Under the pieces are notes generated by a model. It was not told the origin of the DNA, ran no database searches, and worked only from the letters and a program-made list of their open reading frames with translations. A DNA stretch of 64,000 nt from Hymenobacter sp. DG25A (GTDB taxonomy: Bacteria; Bacteroidota; Bacteroidia; Cytophagales; Hymenobacteraceae). Shown piece by piece: positions 54,671 through 62,615 of the stretch (positions within the stretch are counted from its first letter, which is position 1; each line of letters starts with the position of its first letter). The DNA is taken from positions 310,001 through 374,000 of the forward strand of contig NZ_CP012623.1 of assembly GCF_001280305.1 (NCBI RefSeq), written 5' to 3'. The position numbers and the translations under genes are program-made.

Positions 54671-56187
54671 ACAGCAGGTGGCGTTGTAGCATCCTGACCA
54701 CCGCCCTGACGGCGGCCCCCGCCGCGCCGGCCATTACGGCCCTGGCGCTCGGTGCGGTTTTCAGCACCGCCGGCAGCGGGCGGTGTACCGCCTTCGGGGC
54801 GGGCCTGGCGGCTCTCGCCAGCCTCGCCCGAGGGGCGTGGTGGGCGGTGCCGACGGTTGGCGGGCTTAGCAGCGGCTCCCCGGGGGCGGCCATCACTGCG
54901 GGAAGAAGCCGGCGCTGAGGTGCCTGAAGCTTCCGGCGCCTGCTCTGCCCGTTCCGGGCGCTCAGACCTTGCCTGGCGTTCGGGGCGTTCCGGGCGCTCA
55001 GAACGCTCGGAGCGTTCCTGGCGGCCCGCAGAGGCGGCCACGTCTGGCGAAGTTTCCGACTTTTTCTTTTTGCGCTTGGTGCGCTTGTTGGCCTTTATCT
55101 TGTCGTCAAGGCGGTCTAGGTTACCCTCCACAATGGCCGACACTTCGGGCTGGCGCTCTTCCTCCGTTACCGGGGGCAGCAGCGACTCCGGCTTTTCGCC
55201 GCGCTTGTTCATGTCCTGAATTTCGCGCACCCGCTCGGTGGGCAGCATCACCCAGTTATTATCGCCCCGGAAAGCAAACCACATCTTCTTTTTAAAGATG
55301 TCTGTCTTCTGCAGGAAGGCCTCGCCTTTTTCCGTTTGCAGGGCCCGCTGCACCTGCGGAATATCCTTCAGAGCCTGCAGGTAAGTATCCAGCTCATAAT
55401 TGAGGCAGCACTTAAGGCGGCCGCACTGCCCGGAAAGCTTGGCCGGGTTCAGGCTCAGGTTCTGGTAGCGGGCGGCGGTGGTGCTCACGCTTTTAAACTC
55501 CGTGAGCCAGGTAGAGCAGCACAGCTCGCGCCCGCAGGAGCCAATACCGCCCAGGCGGCCGGCCTCGTGGCGCAGCGAAATCTGCCGCATTTCTACCCGC
55601 ACCCGAAACTCTTCGGCCAGGCGCTTAATCAGGTCCCGGAAATCTACCCGGTCTTCGGCCGAATAGAAGAAGGTAGCGCGCGAGCGGTCCGCCTGGTACT
55701 CCACGTCGGAGAGCTTCATTTTCAGACGCAGTTCATCTACCACGGAACGGGCCCGGAACATAGTGCCGGTTTCCAGGTCGCGCACGGCTTCCCAGCGCTC
55801 CACATCCTGCGGCGTGGCTACCCGCAGAATGGGGCGGATATCCTTAGAATCGAGCGGTACTTTCTTTTTGCGCATTTGCAGGCGCACCAGTTCCCCTTTT
55901 AAGGAGACATGGCCCAGGTGCCAGCCGTTGCCGGCGGCTTCTACCACTACGGCGTCGCCGGTAACCAGGGGCAAATGCTCGGCATTGCGGAAGAACTCTT
56001 TCCGGCCACCTTTAAAGCGGATTTCTACGATATCGAAACCCTTAAAGTCAGCAGGCAGGTCCAGGTCCTGCAGCCAGTCGAATACGTTGAGGCGGTTACA
56101 ACCGCCGGTGCTGCAACTCCCTTTGGAGCCGCAGCCGGCAGCAGTGGTGGAGCAGCCCCCACCGGAAGAACAAGATGAACAAGCCAC
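54667..56187 (-). CDS. RicT/YaaT-like PSP1-domain protein with disordered tail
   Basis: 506 residues. An N-terminal Cys cluster (MACSSCSSGGGCSTTAAGC, GSKGSCSTGGC) precedes the PSP1 domain (~40-290), whose conserved cysteines are in GSCGRELCCSTWLTEF and SGQCGRLKCCLNYELDTY. In Bacillus subtilis RicT belongs to the RicA-F-T complex, which carries Fe-S clusters and modulates RNase Y. From ~360 to the end the sequence is a charged, repetitive tail (RSERSERPERPERQARSERP, RNGRRGGGRRQGGG). A minus-strand TATCTTTG (56242-56249) lies 55 bp upstream. The tail is longer than the domain requires and could bind RNA. Confidence 0.88.
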   Translation of the reverse strand: MACSSCSSGGGCSTTAAGCGSKGSCSTGGCNRLNVFDWLQDLDLPADFKGFDIVEIRFKGGRKEFFRNAEHLPLVTGDAVVVEAAGNGWHLGHVSLKGELVRLQMRKKKVPLDSKDIRPILRVATPQDVERWEAVRDLETGTMFRARSVVDELRLKMKLSDVEYQADRSRATFFYSAEDRVDFRDLIKRLAEEFRVRVEMRQISLRHEAGRLGGIGSCGRELCCSTWLTEFKSVSTTAARYQNLSLNPAKLSGQCGRLKCCLNYELDTYLQALKDIPQVQRALQTEKGEAFLQKTDIFKKKMWFAFRGDNNWVMLPTERVREIQDMNKRGEKPESLLPPVTEEERQPEVSAIVEGNLDRLDDKIKANKRTKRKKKKSETSPDVAASAGRQERSERSERPERPERQARSERPERAEQAPEASGTSAPASSRSDGRPRGAAAKPANRRHRPPRPSGEAGESRQARPEGGTPPAAGGAENRTERQGRNGRRGGGRRQGGGQDATTPPAV

Positions 56188-56423
56188 GGCTTGAGAATAT
56201 ATATAGTGAGGCGGCTAGAAGCCGCACGAAATCGGTTTCAACAAAGATAAGCATTTCGGAAAGGGTGGCTTACCTGCCGAAATCAGCAGGCAGAACCTCT
56301 AGTCCGTGTTTTTCCGGAGGCAGGCGACCAAGCATGAGAAGCCGGGTGCTTGGTTTAAGGAATATCAAGTTTACAATATTATGAACAAGATTTTGTCATT
56401 ATGGCAAAAATGAATGGGATTAA
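56188..56423. other. Intergenic region between ricT and the M57 protease pair
   Basis: Divergent promoter region of about 310 bp in total. It holds the minus-strand -7 element TATCTTTG (56242-56249) for ricT/gldH and, at its right end, the promoter of the first M57 gene. No small gene recognised. Confidence 0.55.
56242..56249 (-). promoter_or_regulatory. Bacteroidota -7 element (TATCTTTG) of ricT-gldH
   Basis: Exact TAnnTTTG match 55 bp upstream of the ricT start; no clear -33. Confidence 0.55.
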
Positions 56424-56456
56424 TTTTGTTCTACTATACTAAAATCATACATTTTG
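56424..56456 (+). promoter_or_regulatory. Promoter of the first M57 gene
   Basis: TTTTG at 56424-56428, 19-bp spacer, TACATTTTG at 56448-56456 (one base longer than TAnnTTTG). It lies inside the longer open frame, which supports the start at 56498. Confidence 0.65.
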
Positions 56457-56497
56457 GGACTCTTTTACATTTTTCACCTTCACCCCCATCCATTTTG

Positions 56498-57304
56498 ATG
56501 AAGTTTTCTTCCCTCTCCGCTAAAGTAGGCGCTCTGGCGCTGGCTACCGTTGTATTTGCTTCGTGCTCCGAGAAAACCGAAGTGGCTAAAGATCAGGTTT
56601 CGCCTGAGGCTATTGCCAAAATCCAGTCCATGGGCTTCAGCACCCAGAACATCCAGCGTGATGGTGATGCTTATGTGGTAGAAGGTGATATCCGCCTGAC
56701 AGACCGCGACTTGGCCGGTGCTTATAGCAACGGTAAACTGATGCGGGTAGGTGAAGCTGAGCAGTATCGCACCACAAACCTGGTATCTGCTCCCCGCGCC
56801 ATCACTCTCTCTCTGTCGTCTAAAATGCCGGCTTCGTATGGTGCCGTTCTTGACGAAGTAGCCCGTCGCTACAACGCACAGGGCCTGAGCCTGACTTTCT
56901 CGCGCGTAGCTTCCGGTGGCAGCATCGTGCTAAACACGGCTAGCGGTAGCTACCTGGCTTCGGCTGGTTTCCCAACCGCCGATGGTCAGCCTTACAACTC
57001 GGTAAAGGTAAACACCCGCGCTATCGGCACGGTATCCACCACGGCCCAAATCAACTACGCGGCTACTATCATTGCTCACGAAGTAGGTCACTGCATCGGT
57101 TTCCGCCACACGGACTATATGGATCGTAGCTACAGCTGCGGTGGCTCGGTTTCGAACGAAGGCGCCAGCACCGTGGGCGCTATCCTGATTCCCGGCACGC
57201 CTTCAGCTGCTGATCCAAACTCCTGGATGCTGGCCTGCATTGGCAGCGGCCAGAACCGTTACTTCAATGCCAATGACGTAACTGCTCTTAACTACCTCTA
57301 CTAA
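56498..57304 (+). CDS. M57-family metalloprotease lipoprotein (copy 1)
   Basis: 268 residues from ATG 56498; the frame's upstream start would include the promoter. Lipoprotein signal MKFSSLSAKVGALALATVVF ending in FASC. The catalytic zinc site is HEVGHCIGFRHTD near residue 195 (HExxHxxGxxH metzincin-like, with a third ligand His). MDRSYSCGGSVSNEGAS and a MetSer-type turn follow. Peptidase_M57 members are predicted HEIGH metallo-peptidases. Codons favour T-ending forms, suggesting high expression. The gene is tandemly duplicated at 57530. Confidence 0.9.
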   Translation: MKFSSLSAKVGALALATVVFASCSEKTEVAKDQVSPEAIAKIQSMGFSTQNIQRDGDAYVVEGDIRLTDRDLAGAYSNGKLMRVGEAEQYRTTNLVSAPRAITLSLSSKMPASYGAVLDEVARRYNAQGLSLTFSRVASGGSIVLNTASGSYLASAGFPTADGQPYNSVKVNTRAIGTVSTTAQINYAATIIAHEVGHCIGFRHTDYMDRSYSCGGSVSNEGASTVGAILIPGTPSAADPNSWMLACIGSGQNRYFNANDVTALNYLY

Positions 57305-57337
57305 ACTGCCGTTTGGCTGCGTAAGCAGAGTTAGTTG

Positions 57338-57373
57338 AAAATACCCTGGCCCATTTGGTCAGGGTATTTTTTT
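57338..57373 (+). terminator. Terminator between the M57 copies
   Basis: 11-bp stem aaaataccctg/cagggtatttt and T-run. Confidence 0.88.
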
Positions 57374-57426
57374 GTGCCTGTACTTAAGGCAGTTTCTCTG
57401 AAAGCAGCGGGACGAAACCCGATGAG

Positions 57427-57457
57427 TTGTTTTATAAGAATTGATAATTGTATTTTG
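57427..57457 (+). promoter_or_regulatory. Possible promoter of the second M57 gene
   Basis: TTG at 57427-57429, 21-bp spacer, TATTTTG at 57451-57457. Weaker than the first copy's and followed by an AT-rich leader of ~70 bp. Confidence 0.45.
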
Positions 57458-57529
57458 ATTTTATTTAATATAATGATAAATAGATTGAATTAACAATCAT
57501 TTCCATCACCCCAAACCCCACGCATACTT

Positions 57530-58327
57530 ATGAAAACAACTGCTTTTTCCTCCACTCTCAGCGCGCTGGCTTTGGCTGCGCTTCTGCTTACTTCCTGCTC
57601 TGAGAAAACCGAAGTCGCCAAAGACCAGGTTTCGCCCGAAGCACTGGCCAAAATTCAGGCTCTGGGCTTTAGCACCCACAACGTGCAGCGCGACGGGGAT
57701 ACCTACATTGTGGAAGGCGACATTCGCCTGACGGACCGCGACTTGGCCGGTGCTTACAGCAACGGTAAGCTGCTACGCATAGGTGACGTAGAACAATACC
57801 GCACTACCAACCTGGTAACCGCGCCGCGAAACATCACCGTAAGCGTTTCCAGCATGCTGCCCGCCTCGTACGGCGCGGCGCTGGATGAGGCCATCCGCCG
57901 GTATAATGCGGAGAACATGACGCTCAAATTCTCCCGGGTGGCATCGGGCGCTAATATTTCCATTGTGCGAGGTAACGGCAGCTATCTGGCATCGGCGGGA
58001 TTTCCTACCTCCACGGGCCAGCCCTACAGCCAGGTAAAAGTGAACTCCAATTACCTGGGCGCTAACCCCGGTACCAACTACCTGGGCACCATTCTGGCGC
58101 ACGAAATGGGCCACTGCATCGGCTTCCGCCACACCGACTTCATGGACCGCAGCTACAGCTGCGGCGGCGCCTATTCCAATGAAGGTGCCAGTTCGGTGGG
58201 CGCTATCCTAATTCCGGGCACGCCTAGCGGCCCTGACCGTGACTCCTGGATGCTGGCCTGTATTGGCAGCGGCCAGAACCGGCCCTTCAACAAAAACGAT
58301 AAAACGGCGCTTGGTTATCTGTACTAA
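57530..58327 (+). CDS. M57-family metalloprotease lipoprotein (copy 2)
   Basis: 265 residues. Lipoprotein signal MKTTAFSSTLSALALAALLL ending LTSC. It shares long identical runs with copy 1, such as KTEVAKDQVSPEA, GDIRLTDRDLAGAYSNGKL and HCIGFRHTD; the zinc site here is HEMGHCIGFRHTD. The central third (residues ~100-180) has diverged more. GC-type codons, unlike copy 1. It is a recent-looking tandem duplicate with its own likely promoter. Confidence 0.9.
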   Translation: MKTTAFSSTLSALALAALLLTSCSEKTEVAKDQVSPEALAKIQALGFSTHNVQRDGDTYIVEGDIRLTDRDLAGAYSNGKLLRIGDVEQYRTTNLVTAPRNITVSVSSMLPASYGAALDEAIRRYNAENMTLKFSRVASGANISIVRGNGSYLASAGFPTSTGQPYSQVKVNSNYLGANPGTNYLGTILAHEMGHCIGFRHTDFMDRSYSCGGAYSNEGASSVGAILIPGTPSGPDRDSWMLACIGSGQNRPFNKNDKTALGYLY

Positions 58328-58351
58328 ACCGCCAGTCAGATCTAGTTTATC

Positions 58352-58400
58352 TAACGGCAAAACCGCTCCGGTCATGATGGCCGGGGCAGTTTTGCCGTTA
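58352..58400. terminator. Hairpin between the second M57 gene and the convergent subtilase
   Basis: Inverted repeat taacggcaaaac..ccgg / ccgg..gttttgccgtta of about 17 bp per arm, interrupted. It lacks a T-run, so its termination strength is uncertain. Confidence 0.6.
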
Positions 58401-61046
58401 ATAGATGGTTACATGCCGCGTCCACTGCCGGCCGTTTTCGGCTCGTACGCGCAGTACATAATGGCCGGGTTTCAGATTGTAGGTAGTAAGCTCGTTAATG
58501 ACTCCATCCGCTGTGTTTTCCTGTTGGAGCTTGCCAATACCATCATAAAGCCACCACTGCAGGGCAGCCGCATCGGCGGTAGCTATCTGCAGTACCTGGC
58601 CCGCTTGCACCGGGTTAGGGAATACGGCCAGGTCATCAGTGGCAAGCGAGAACACCCGTTCGGGGCGGCTGTCAATGGTCTGGCCGGTGCTGGTAATCAG
58701 CCGCACCCGGTACAGGCTGCTGCCCGGGGTGGGGGAGGCATCAGTGAAGTGCAGCTGGGTCTGGGTAACCGGCGAAATGGTTTGCAGGGCAACATAGCGC
58801 CCGGAGGCATCCTGCCGCTCCAGCGTAGCCGATACCAGCTGGTAGGTGCTGGCCAGCAACACTTCAAAATCGATGGGCTGCGAGGTTACCAGCTGGCTGG
58901 GCAGAAACGATATGAAATAGCAGCTGGTGCCTTGCTGATAGTTAAGCAACTGGCTGTGCAGGCCCGGTTTTCCCTGTACCAGGGGCGCCACGGCATAGTA
59001 AGGGCTGGGGCTGTCAGCATCAGAAACCATTAGCGTCGTATCGGAAATAACGCGCAACGGCTGGAGGTAAGCGCCCTGCAGGGTATAGAGCTGGTAGTCG
59101 GTTACGCCCGGCAGCGCGGGCCAGGCCAGCAGCGCATCCGGGGCGCAATAGTATACGGTGCGGGCCTTCACCTCCGGGCTTATCAAAAACTGCTCGGTTG
59201 GCAGGGTGAGGCTGCCAGCCTGGAGCTGCAGATAAACCTGCGCGGCGGTATCGGGTGGGGTCCAGGCGTAGCTGCGCTGCTGCAGGTTGATGTCGGTAGC
59301 CACGGTATTCCAAGTGGTAGCGCCTTCGAAGCGGTATTGCAGCGTGGCTGGGGTGGCGGCGCCCAGCCATTGCCACCGAACGTAGGCGGGCTGCCCGGCT
59401 TCTACCTGGCTGCCCTGCACCGGCCAGGTCCACTGAAACGCCGGGGCCAGTTCATAGGCCACATAAAATGGCTGAGGGCCGGCCGTTACGGCGTACCCAC
59501 GCACCAGCACTTGGTACTGCCCGGGAGGGGGGGCTGAGAGGGTAATCTGCTCGGCGTTATTCAGGTGGTCGGAGGCGCGGCGGGCGGCTTTGGTGAGGGA
59601 ATCGAGGCGGGGGGCGGAGCTGAGCACCCAGGGCTTCCATTTGCGGCCCGTGGTGATTTCCTGCAGCTCCAGGTCCAGGTCGTTGAGAAGGGCCTGGGGG
59701 GCGTTGGCCGCCGCGGCCGGATCCAGCCAAGCCAGCGTGCATTTAAGCTGGGCCGTGCCGGTTGGTACGCTCAGGGTGTAGGTGCTGGTAGCTGCCTGGC
59801 TGGCCGTGCCGCTAAACAGGCGTTTCTGCTGCACCGTTTGCACGGCGCCTAAGGCATCCAGTTGGCCGTAGCCGGTCCGGAAATCGGGCCCGGCGGCATC
59901 TACATCATCAGCAGCATTCAAAAGCACAGCCTTTACCAGCGCCGACGCAGGCAGCTCCCCCGCATATGTCTCGCGGTAGGCCTGCTGCACCAGCAGCGCC
60001 GCCCCCGATACCAGGGCGGCGGCATCGGAAGTGCCCCCGGCGCCATAGGCCACCAGCTCCGGCTTCAGGCGGCCATCGTAGGCGGGGCCGCGGGAGCTGC
60101 GCGGCGTCAGCTCACTGATGCCGTTGGTGGCCCCCACGCTCAGGGTGTTCTTGGATTGCTTGAACTGGCCGGTGAGGTTGGCTACGCCGGCCAGCCCGAC
60201 ATAGGGGCCATCCGTTGGGGCTTGCTCGCCGCTGTTGCCGGAGGAGAAAACGTGTAGTAGCGTAGGCTCCTGCACCGTTTGCTCATCATAGGCTTTGGCC
60301 TCTACCCCGTAATAATTCTCCACGCCCACGCCGTAGGAATGGTTTTGCACCGATACTTTATCCGACTGCAGGCCGGAGAGGTCATCGGGGAGCAGATTGG
60401 CGAAATCAGAAGAAGTAAGCCGGGCGGCCCGCGCCGCGCCGCGCCCCTGGGGGCCGGTATTGCCGGCGCCGGCTATCAGGGTGGCCATATCCGTAGCATG
60501 GCGCGAGACAAAGCGCCCGGTCAGCGAAAACGGCAGGGACCTTCCCCGCAGGTCGAGGTCGGTGGTATCAAAAGCCTCTTCCTTGATGGAAGCCGTGAGG
60601 CCGGCGCCCGTCAGCTCCGGAAACTGATGCCAAACGGCGGCCAGGGTATTCAAGGTCAGATCGGAAGAGGGGATGAGGCGCTCCTCGCGGGCGCGCCGGT
60701 TGGATACATCCACAAATTCCACCCATGGGCTGGCAGCCAGCTCGGTTAGCTGATCAGTCTTCAGATTTGAAATTTGAAACAGGCGCCCGGTGGTTCCTAA
60801 AGGCAGAAGGCGGGCCTGGGGCAAATGCTGCCGGAGCCAGCTGCGGAATTGCTGCGGCTCCCGCACGCTTACGCGCCACTCCTGGTAGTAGGCAGAGGCA
60901 GGCGTGCGCAGGGCGGGTGCCAGTTTCTGCCGGGCCTGCAGCTTTTGCGGCGGACTAGCCGCCGTGCTTTGCGCCCGACTTGTTCCACTCCAGAGCAGCA
61001 TCAAAAACCAACAGGATACTGCGGAGCGGAGGAAAGATGGACGCAT
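58398..61046 (-). CDS. T9SS-targeted S8 (subtilisin-like) peptidase, atypical catalytic site
   Basis: 882 residues: signal peptide (MRPSFLRSAVSCWFLMLLWS ending SRAQ), prodomain-like region to ~125, subtilase domain ~130-400, further beta domains, and a C-terminal T9SS type A sorting domain (LAVFPNPVQAGQVLQIATAD, LYDGIGKLQQENT, KPGHYVLRVRAENG). The His is in SRHATDMATLIAG (H183), Ser in YGAGGTSDAAALVSG (S340) and the oxyanion Asn in FSSGNSGEQ. The usual V-x-D-[ST]-G motif is replaced by TASIKEEAFDTTDLDL, with Glu where Asp is expected. This HATxMA/KEE subgroup occurs in Bacteroidota. Secreted protease activity is likely but not assured. Confidence 0.88.
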   Translation of the reverse strand: MRPSFLRSAVSCWFLMLLWSGTSRAQSTAASPPQKLQARQKLAPALRTPASAYYQEWRVSVREPQQFRSWLRQHLPQARLLPLGTTGRLFQISNLKTDQLTELAASPWVEFVDVSNRRAREERLIPSSDLTLNTLAAVWHQFPELTGAGLTASIKEEAFDTTDLDLRGRSLPFSLTGRFVSRHATDMATLIAGAGNTGPQGRGAARAARLTSSDFANLLPDDLSGLQSDKVSVQNHSYGVGVENYYGVEAKAYDEQTVQEPTLLHVFSSGNSGEQAPTDGPYVGLAGVANLTGQFKQSKNTLSVGATNGISELTPRSSRGPAYDGRLKPELVAYGAGGTSDAAALVSGAALLVQQAYRETYAGELPASALVKAVLLNAADDVDAAGPDFRTGYGQLDALGAVQTVQQKRLFSGTASQAATSTYTLSVPTGTAQLKCTLAWLDPAAAANAPQALLNDLDLELQEITTGRKWKPWVLSSAPRLDSLTKAARRASDHLNNAEQITLSAPPPGQYQVLVRGYAVTAGPQPFYVAYELAPAFQWTWPVQGSQVEAGQPAYVRWQWLGAATPATLQYRFEGATTWNTVATDINLQQRSYAWTPPDTAAQVYLQLQAGSLTLPTEQFLISPEVKARTVYYCAPDALLAWPALPGVTDYQLYTLQGAYLQPLRVISDTTLMVSDADSPSPYYAVAPLVQGKPGLHSQLLNYQQGTSCYFISFLPSQLVTSQPIDFEVLLASTYQLVSATLERQDASGRYVALQTISPVTQTQLHFTDASPTPGSSLYRVRLITSTGQTIDSRPERVFSLATDDLAVFPNPVQAGQVLQIATADAAALQWWLYDGIGKLQQENTADGVINELTTYNLKPGHYVLRVRAENGRQWTRHVTIY

Positions 61047-61173
61047 GAAAAGGGAACGTTAACGGGCAAAAAACAGCAGACATTCAGACCAGAGCACGAA
61101 TCTCAAATGTAGCCAAATGTGGCGTTTGTGCGGCCGGGCCGGTTGGAACTGGAGAACAGCTTGCCATACAAGC

Positions 61174-61208
61174 AAAAAGAAAGGCCTGCCGGAGCCGGCA
61201 GGTCTTTC
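61174..61208 (-). terminator. Terminator of the zinc alcohol dehydrogenase
   Basis: 14-bp stem gaaaggcctgccgg/ccggcaggtctttc (one wobble) and a minus-strand T-run (61174-61178), 30 bp past the stop. Confidence 0.85.
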
Positions 61209-61237
61209 CTGAGGAAGTAAACGAGGCAAAAGTGGGA

Positions 61238-62398
61238 TTAGGGTTTGAGCACCACTTTCACGCAGTTGTCTTTTTTATTGCGGAAGATGTCGTAGCCGTG
61301 GGCCGCCTGGGTCAAGGGCAGGCGGTGGGTGATGATGTCATCCAGCTTCACACGGCCATCTACCACATACTGCAGCAGCTTATCGATGTGCTTGTGCACG
61401 GGTGCCTGCCCGCCCCGTAGCACAATGCCTTTATCAAAGAACTGGCCGACGGGGAAATTATCATAGTATGCAGGATACACACCCAGCACCGAGACGATAC
61501 CGCCGCGGTGCACAGCGCTCATGCAGGTTTCCAGCACTTTAATTGAGCCTTTCTCAAAGTTGACGACGGCCTTGGCGCGGTCCAGCAGGTCCCGGTCGGG
61601 CTCAAAGCCCACGGCCTCCACGCACACATCGGCGCCGCGGCCTTCGCTCATGTTGCGAATTTCTTCAAGCACCTGTTTCTGCGACTCCCACAGAATGGTT
61701 TCGCAGTTGGCAGTTTGCCGGGATTTGTCCAGGCGGTACTTCTGCGTATCCACAATCACCACCCGGGCGGCGCCCCGCAGCCACGCCGATTTAGCAGCCA
61801 TAATACCCACCGGGCCCGAGCCGAAGATGGCCACAAACTCGCCGCCTTTCACCTCGCCCCAATCAATGCCGGAATAGCCGGTGGGGAAAATATCGGTCAG
61901 GAACAGGGCTTGCTCATCGGTGAGGGAATCCGGAATAATGCGGGGGCCAAAATCAGCATAAGGTACCCGCACATACTCGGCCTGGCCGCCGTTGTAGCCG
62001 CCGTACAAATCGGTGTAGCCAAACATGCCGCCCCCTTTCTGGGTGAGCACGCCGCCTTCCGGGCCATAATGCTCGGGGTTGGAGTTTTCGCAGTGGCCGG
62101 GCAGCTGATGGTTGCAGAAAAAGCAGGTGCCACAGGCTACGGGAAAGGGCACTACCACCCGGTCGCCGCGCTTGAGGTTGGTAACGCCTTTGCCTACTTC
62201 CTCTACTATGCCCATAAACTCGTGTCCCAGCACCATGGGCACGGGCTGCGGGAGCCCGCCGTTATACAGGTGCAGGTCAGAGCCGCAGATGGCGGTACTG
62301 GTTACGCGGATGATGGCGTCGCGTGATTCTTCGATCTGGGGGTCGGGCACGTTATCGACGCGGACGTCTTTCATCCCATGGAACACGAGTGCTTTCAT
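61238..62398 (-). CDS. Zinc-dependent alcohol dehydrogenase family protein
   Basis: 386 residues, medium-chain dehydrogenase. Catalytic zinc ligands: Cys in STAICGSDLHLY and His in VLGHEFMGIVEEVG. The structural-zinc lobe is VACGTCFFCNHQLPGHCENS with four cysteines. The NAD motif is FGSGPVGIMAAKSAWLRG. The pattern (long insertions, RVDNVPDPQIEESRDAII at the N-terminus) matches the glutathione-independent formaldehyde-dehydrogenase-like group often called alcohol dehydrogenase catalytic domain protein. The substrate is unknown. Confidence 0.92.
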   Translation of the reverse strand: MKALVFHGMKDVRVDNVPDPQIEESRDAIIRVTSTAICGSDLHLYNGGLPQPVPMVLGHEFMGIVEEVGKGVTNLKRGDRVVVPFPVACGTCFFCNHQLPGHCENSNPEHYGPEGGVLTQKGGGMFGYTDLYGGYNGGQAEYVRVPYADFGPRIIPDSLTDEQALFLTDIFPTGYSGIDWGEVKGGEFVAIFGSGPVGIMAAKSAWLRGAARVVIVDTQKYRLDKSRQTANCETILWESQKQVLEEIRNMSEGRGADVCVEAVGFEPDRDLLDRAKAVVNFEKGSIKVLETCMSAVHRGGIVSVLGVYPAYYDNFPVGQFFDKGIVLRGGQAPVHKHIDKLLQYVVDGRVKLDDIITHRLPLTQAAHGYDIFRNKKDNCVKVVLKP

Positions 62399-62551
62399 AC
62401 GAATAGTGATTAGGTAGAGAAATAGGACAACCGCTTACCCGAGCTGAGCAGGTATTTTCAGAGGCAGTTATTGAATAACGGGCTATAGTTGAGATGGTTT
62501 GCGGACTTGAAGGCGATAATAGTATGTAAGTATTTGATAAAGAGTAAATTA

Positions 62552-62585
62552 AAAAGGCATGGACAAAATTTTGTCCATGCCTTTT
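62552..62585 (-). terminator. Terminator of the beta-propeller protein gene
   Basis: Perfect 17-bp palindrome aaaaggcatggacaaaa/ttttgtccatgcctttt with no loop spacing, 31 bp past the stop at 62616. Confidence 0.85.
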
Positions 62586-62615
62586 GCTGATGTGATGCGG
62601 GAAGAGAAACCTACC

